Source: Microbacterium sorbitolivorans
GTDB lineage: Bacteria > Actinomycetota > Actinomycetes > Actinomycetales > Microbacteriaceae
Reading direction: 5' to 3'
Assembly (NCBI RefSeq): GCF_003327285.1
Contig: NZ_KZ848474.1
Coordinates: 496,001 to 560,000, forward strand
DNA: 64,000 bases
The position numbers and the translations under genes were made by a program. Positions 61,669 to 64,000 of the stretch are shown here, piece by piece. How positions within the stretch are numbered: the first letter of the stretch is position 1; the number at the start of each line of letters is the position of its first letter. The notes beneath the pieces were generated by a model. It was not told where the DNA came from. It saw only the letters and a program-made list of their open reading frames with translations, and ran no database searches.

Positions 61669-61716
61669 AATCGGTGCGCGCGATGACAATAAACGACATC
61701 CGTGGAAGGATTCGCC

Positions 61717-62955
61717 ATGCCTCACAGCACCCAGACCGACGTCATCCCCGACGACTACGCGTCGCTCAGCGCCCTGTTCCAGCCGATCTTCGATGAGCTG
61801 GCCGAGGGATCCTCGCTGCGCGAGCAGGAGCGGGTCATGCCGTTCGCCGAGATCCGCCGCCTCAACGAGGTCGGCTTCGGCACGCTGCGCGTCCCGCGCG
61901 AGCACGGCGGCCCCGGCGTCAGCATCGAGACGACGATGCGGTTGCTGATCGACCTCGCGCAGGCGGATCCGAGCATCGCCCACCAGTACCGCTCACACCT
62001 CGGCTTCCTCGACTCGTTGCGCTTCCAGCCGCGCGAGATCCAGGACGTCTGGTACCCGCGCGTCCTCGCCGGCGCGACCGTCGGCAACGCCTCCACCGAG
62101 AAGGGTGGCAACGCCCTCGGCCGCCTCAACACCGTGCTCACCCGCACGGCCGACGGTGCCGTGCTCAACGGCCGCAAGTTCTACTCGACGGGCACGATCT
62201 TCGCCGACTACACGCGCGTTTCGGCCGGCCTCGAGGGCGAGGACGGCCGCTGCTTCGCCGTCGTCGCGACGGACGCTGCCGGCGTCACGATCGAGGACGA
62301 TTGGGACGGGTTCGGACAGAAGCTCACCGGCACCGGCACGACGATCTTCGACGACGTCGCCGTCGAGCCGGCGGGTCTCATCGACCGCATTGCCGGATCC
62401 AGCGACGCGGTTCACGAGGCCGCCTACTTCCAGCTCATCCTCCTCGCGGTGCTCGCGGGCATCGCGCACGCGGCCCGCCGCGACGCGGCCGCGCTCGTCG
62501 CGGGCCGCGCGCGCACCTTCAACACCGGATCCGGCCTGCCCTTCCGCGAGGATCCGCTGATTCAGGAGGCGATCGGCCGCATCGCCGCGAAGGCGTTCAG
62601 CGCCGAGGCGGTCGTGCTACACGCCGCGCGCGTGCTCGACGAGGGCGTCGCATCGGCCGGGGGCAACGGCCCCGCGACCGACGAGATCGTGCAGTCGGAG
62701 GTCGCGGTCGAGCACGCCCAGATCAGCGTTCCCGAGCTCGCGCTCGGCGCGGCGCAGGACCTGTTCTTGACGGTCGGCGCCTCGGCCACGAGCACCTCGA
62801 AGAACCTCGACCGGCACTGGCGCAACGCGCAGACGGTCGCGACGCACAACCCGATCTCGTTCCGCGCGCGGGCGATCGGTGACTACTGGATCAACGGCAC
62901 GCTGCCCGAGGGCCTCAACGCCATCGGCGACGCCACGAAGGGATCGAAGGCATGA
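61717..62955 (+). CDS. Acyl-CoA dehydrogenase-fold flavin monooxygenase (DszC/SfnB-like)
   Basis: 412 aa from the ATG at 61717 with GGAAGGA 6 nt ahead. Acyl-CoA dehydrogenase fold: N-terminal helices (EIRRLNEVGFGTLRVP), middle strand domain (TEKGGNALGRLNTVLTR, LNGRKFYSTGTIFADY, GFGQKLTGTGTTIFDDV) and a C-terminal helical domain ending HWRNAQTVATHNPISFRARA, typical of flavin-dependent two-component monooxygenases such as DszC and SfnB. These attack organosulfur compounds with reduced FMN from a partner. Coupled (ATGA) to an MHS transporter, so a uptake-and-oxidation unit for a sulfur compound is plausible. Confidence 0.87.
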   Translation: MPHSTQTDVIPDDYASLSALFQPIFDELAEGSSLREQERVMPFAEIRRLNEVGFGTLRVPREHGGPGVSIETTMRLLIDLAQADPSIAHQYRSHLGFLDSLRFQPREIQDVWYPRVLAGATVGNASTEKGGNALGRLNTVLTRTADGAVLNGRKFYSTGTIFADYTRVSAGLEGEDGRCFAVVATDAAGVTIEDDWDGFGQKLTGTGTTIFDDVAVEPAGLIDRIAGSSDAVHEAAYFQLILLAVLAGIAHAARRDAAALVAGRARTFNTGSGLPFREDPLIQEAIGRIAAKAFSAEAVVLHAARVLDEGVASAGGNGPATDEIVQSEVAVEHAQISVPELALGAAQDLFLTVGASATSTSKNLDRHWRNAQTVATHNPISFRARAIGDYWINGTLPEGLNAIGDATKGSKA

Positions 62956-64000
62956 CCGCCGCCGCCACCGCGCCCACCTCGACGGCGCGCGAGAAGCGGC
63001 GGGTCCTCCTCGCCGCGCTGTCGGGCACCACGATCGAGTGGTACGACTTCTACCTCTACGGCACCGCCGCCGCGCTCATCTTCAACGAGCAGTACTTCCC
63101 GACCGATAGCGCGTTCGCGAGCACCATGGCGTCGTTCGCGTCGCTCGCGGTGGGCTTCCTCGCCCGCCCGCTCGGCGGCATCGTCGCGGGTCACCTCGGC
63201 GACCGCATCGGCCGCAAGTCGCTGCTCGTCGCGTCGCTGCTGCTGATGGGCATCGGATCCACCCTCATCGGCCTCGTGCCGAACTTCAACGCGATCGGCT
63301 GGTGGGCCGCCATCGCACTCGTCGCGCTGCGACTCGTGCAGGGCCTCGCCGCCGGCGCCGAGTGGGGCGGATCCGCCCTGCTATCGGTCGAGCACGCGCC
63401 GTCGAGCCGACGCGGTTTCTTCGGATCCTTCACGCAGATCGGATCGGCCGCGGGCATGCTGCTCGCGACCGGCATGTTCGTGATCGTGCAGGCGTTCACG
63501 ACGGACGAGCAGTTCGAGGCGTTCGGTTGGCGCATCCCCTTCCTCCTGTCGGCGTTCCTCGTCGTCCTCGGTCTGTGGATCCGCCTCGGCGTCCGCGACG
63601 CGCCGGAGTTCCAGCAGCTGAAGGACTCGGGCGCGACCGACCGCGTTCCGGTCGTCACCGTGTTCCGTTCGCACTGGCGCCCGCTGCTCGTCACGATCGC
63701 CCAGCGCATCGCGCAGAACAGCGTCTACTTCCTCATCACGGTCTATGTGCTGAGTTATCTCGCCGATACGCACGGAGACAAGGAGGCCGGCGTCAACGCG
63801 GTGATGATCGGATCCGCCGTCGGCCTTCTCACGACGCCGTTCTGGGGCTGGCTGTCGGATCGCGTCGGCCGCAAGCCCGTCACGATCTTCGGCTTCATCG
63901 GCATCGCGGCGTTCGGCTGGATCTTCTTCGGTTACCTGTCGACGGGCGCGCTCGCGCTCCTGCCCGTGCTGATGATCCTCGGCATGAACGTCGCGCACGA
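62952..64000 (+). CDS. MHS-family MFS transporter (cut by window end)
   Basis: The frame is open from the ATG at 62952 to the window end (349 residues visible). ALSGTTIEWYDFYLYGTAAA and GHLGDRIGRKSLLV are the MHS motifs, and GAEWGGSALLSVEHAP and RIPFLLSAFLV are typical. A second copy of GWLSDRVGRKPV marks the central loop. It overlaps the monooxygenase gene and probably imports its substrate. Confidence 0.9.
   Translation, partial: MTAAATAPTSTAREKRRVLLAALSGTTIEWYDFYLYGTAAALIFNEQYFPTDSAFASTMASFASLAVGFLARPLGGIVAGHLGDRIGRKSLLVASLLLMGIGSTLIGLVPNFNAIGWWAAIALVALRLVQGLAAGAEWGGSALLSVEHAPSSRRGFFGSFTQIGSAAGMLLATGMFVIVQAFTTDEQFEAFGWRIPFLLSAFLVVLGLWIRLGVRDAPEFQQLKDSGATDRVPVVTVFRSHWRPLLVTIAQRIAQNSVYFLITVYVLSYLADTHGDKEAGVNAVMIGSAVGLLTTPFWGWLSDRVGRKPVTIFGFIGIAAFGWIFFGYLSTGALALLPVLMILGMNVAH

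Overview
The window is about 64 kb of high-GC DNA from an actinobacterium, most likely a member of the Microbacteriaceae (Microbacterium or a close relative; an inference without a database search). The reasons are the G/C-ending codon use, ATGA/GTGA start-stop overlaps inside operons, many start codons 6-7 nt after a TANNNT box (leaderless genes), a HAIR operator in front of clpB, a CydDC fusion, a HemD-winged-helix fusion and an Hsp90-like/TPR gene pair.

Layout. 1-8.3 kb: two histidine kinase/response regulator pairs (the first kinase is cut by the window edge), an N-domain-less ClpB under a HAIR box, a NatAB-type ABC exporter and an FMN reductase. 8.3-14.7 kb: exonuclease III, pyrE, an unusual ROK protein, a HAD phosphatase, two small proteins, an SDR, an MntR-type regulator and a SpoU methyltransferase. 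14.7-23.1 kb: mntH, then nirB-nirD-cysG-hemD-cbiX facing a nirC-type channel; this set imports and reduces nitrite and makes the siroheme it needs. 23.1-24.6 kb: two orphan membrane proteins in atypical DNA. 24.6-34 kb: MATE exporter, M13 peptidase, Hsp90-like/TPR pair, a repeat cluster and a YceI protein. 34-40 kb: a PTS operon (IIA, IIB, IIC, HAD phosphatase) with its GntR regulator, divergent from a transketolase. 40-48.5 kb: cydABDC (cytochrome bd) divergent from blaI/M56 peptidase, with four phased BlaI-type operators between them, then ribokinase.

48.5-56.2 kb: a complete non-phosphorylating L-fucose (6-deoxyhexose) pathway: aldose dehydrogenase, lactonase, L-fuconate dehydratase, ketodeoxyfuconate dehydrogenase and diketo-acid hydrolase, with a FadR-type regulator, an MHS transporter and a shared candidate operator. 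56.3-64 kb: a secreted flavin amine oxidase that looks circularly permuted, a Pr6Pr membrane protein, purU, a GNAT protein, a DHA2 exporter, and a DszC/SfnB-like monooxygenase followed by an MHS transporter cut by the window end.

Above gene level, the window carries three different families of intergenic palindromic repeats, an 86-bp tandem duplication, several candidate operator sets readable from sequence symmetry, and a strong excess of the hexamer GGATCC (about 31 copies counted by eye in the first 9 kb, against about 3 expected from base composition).
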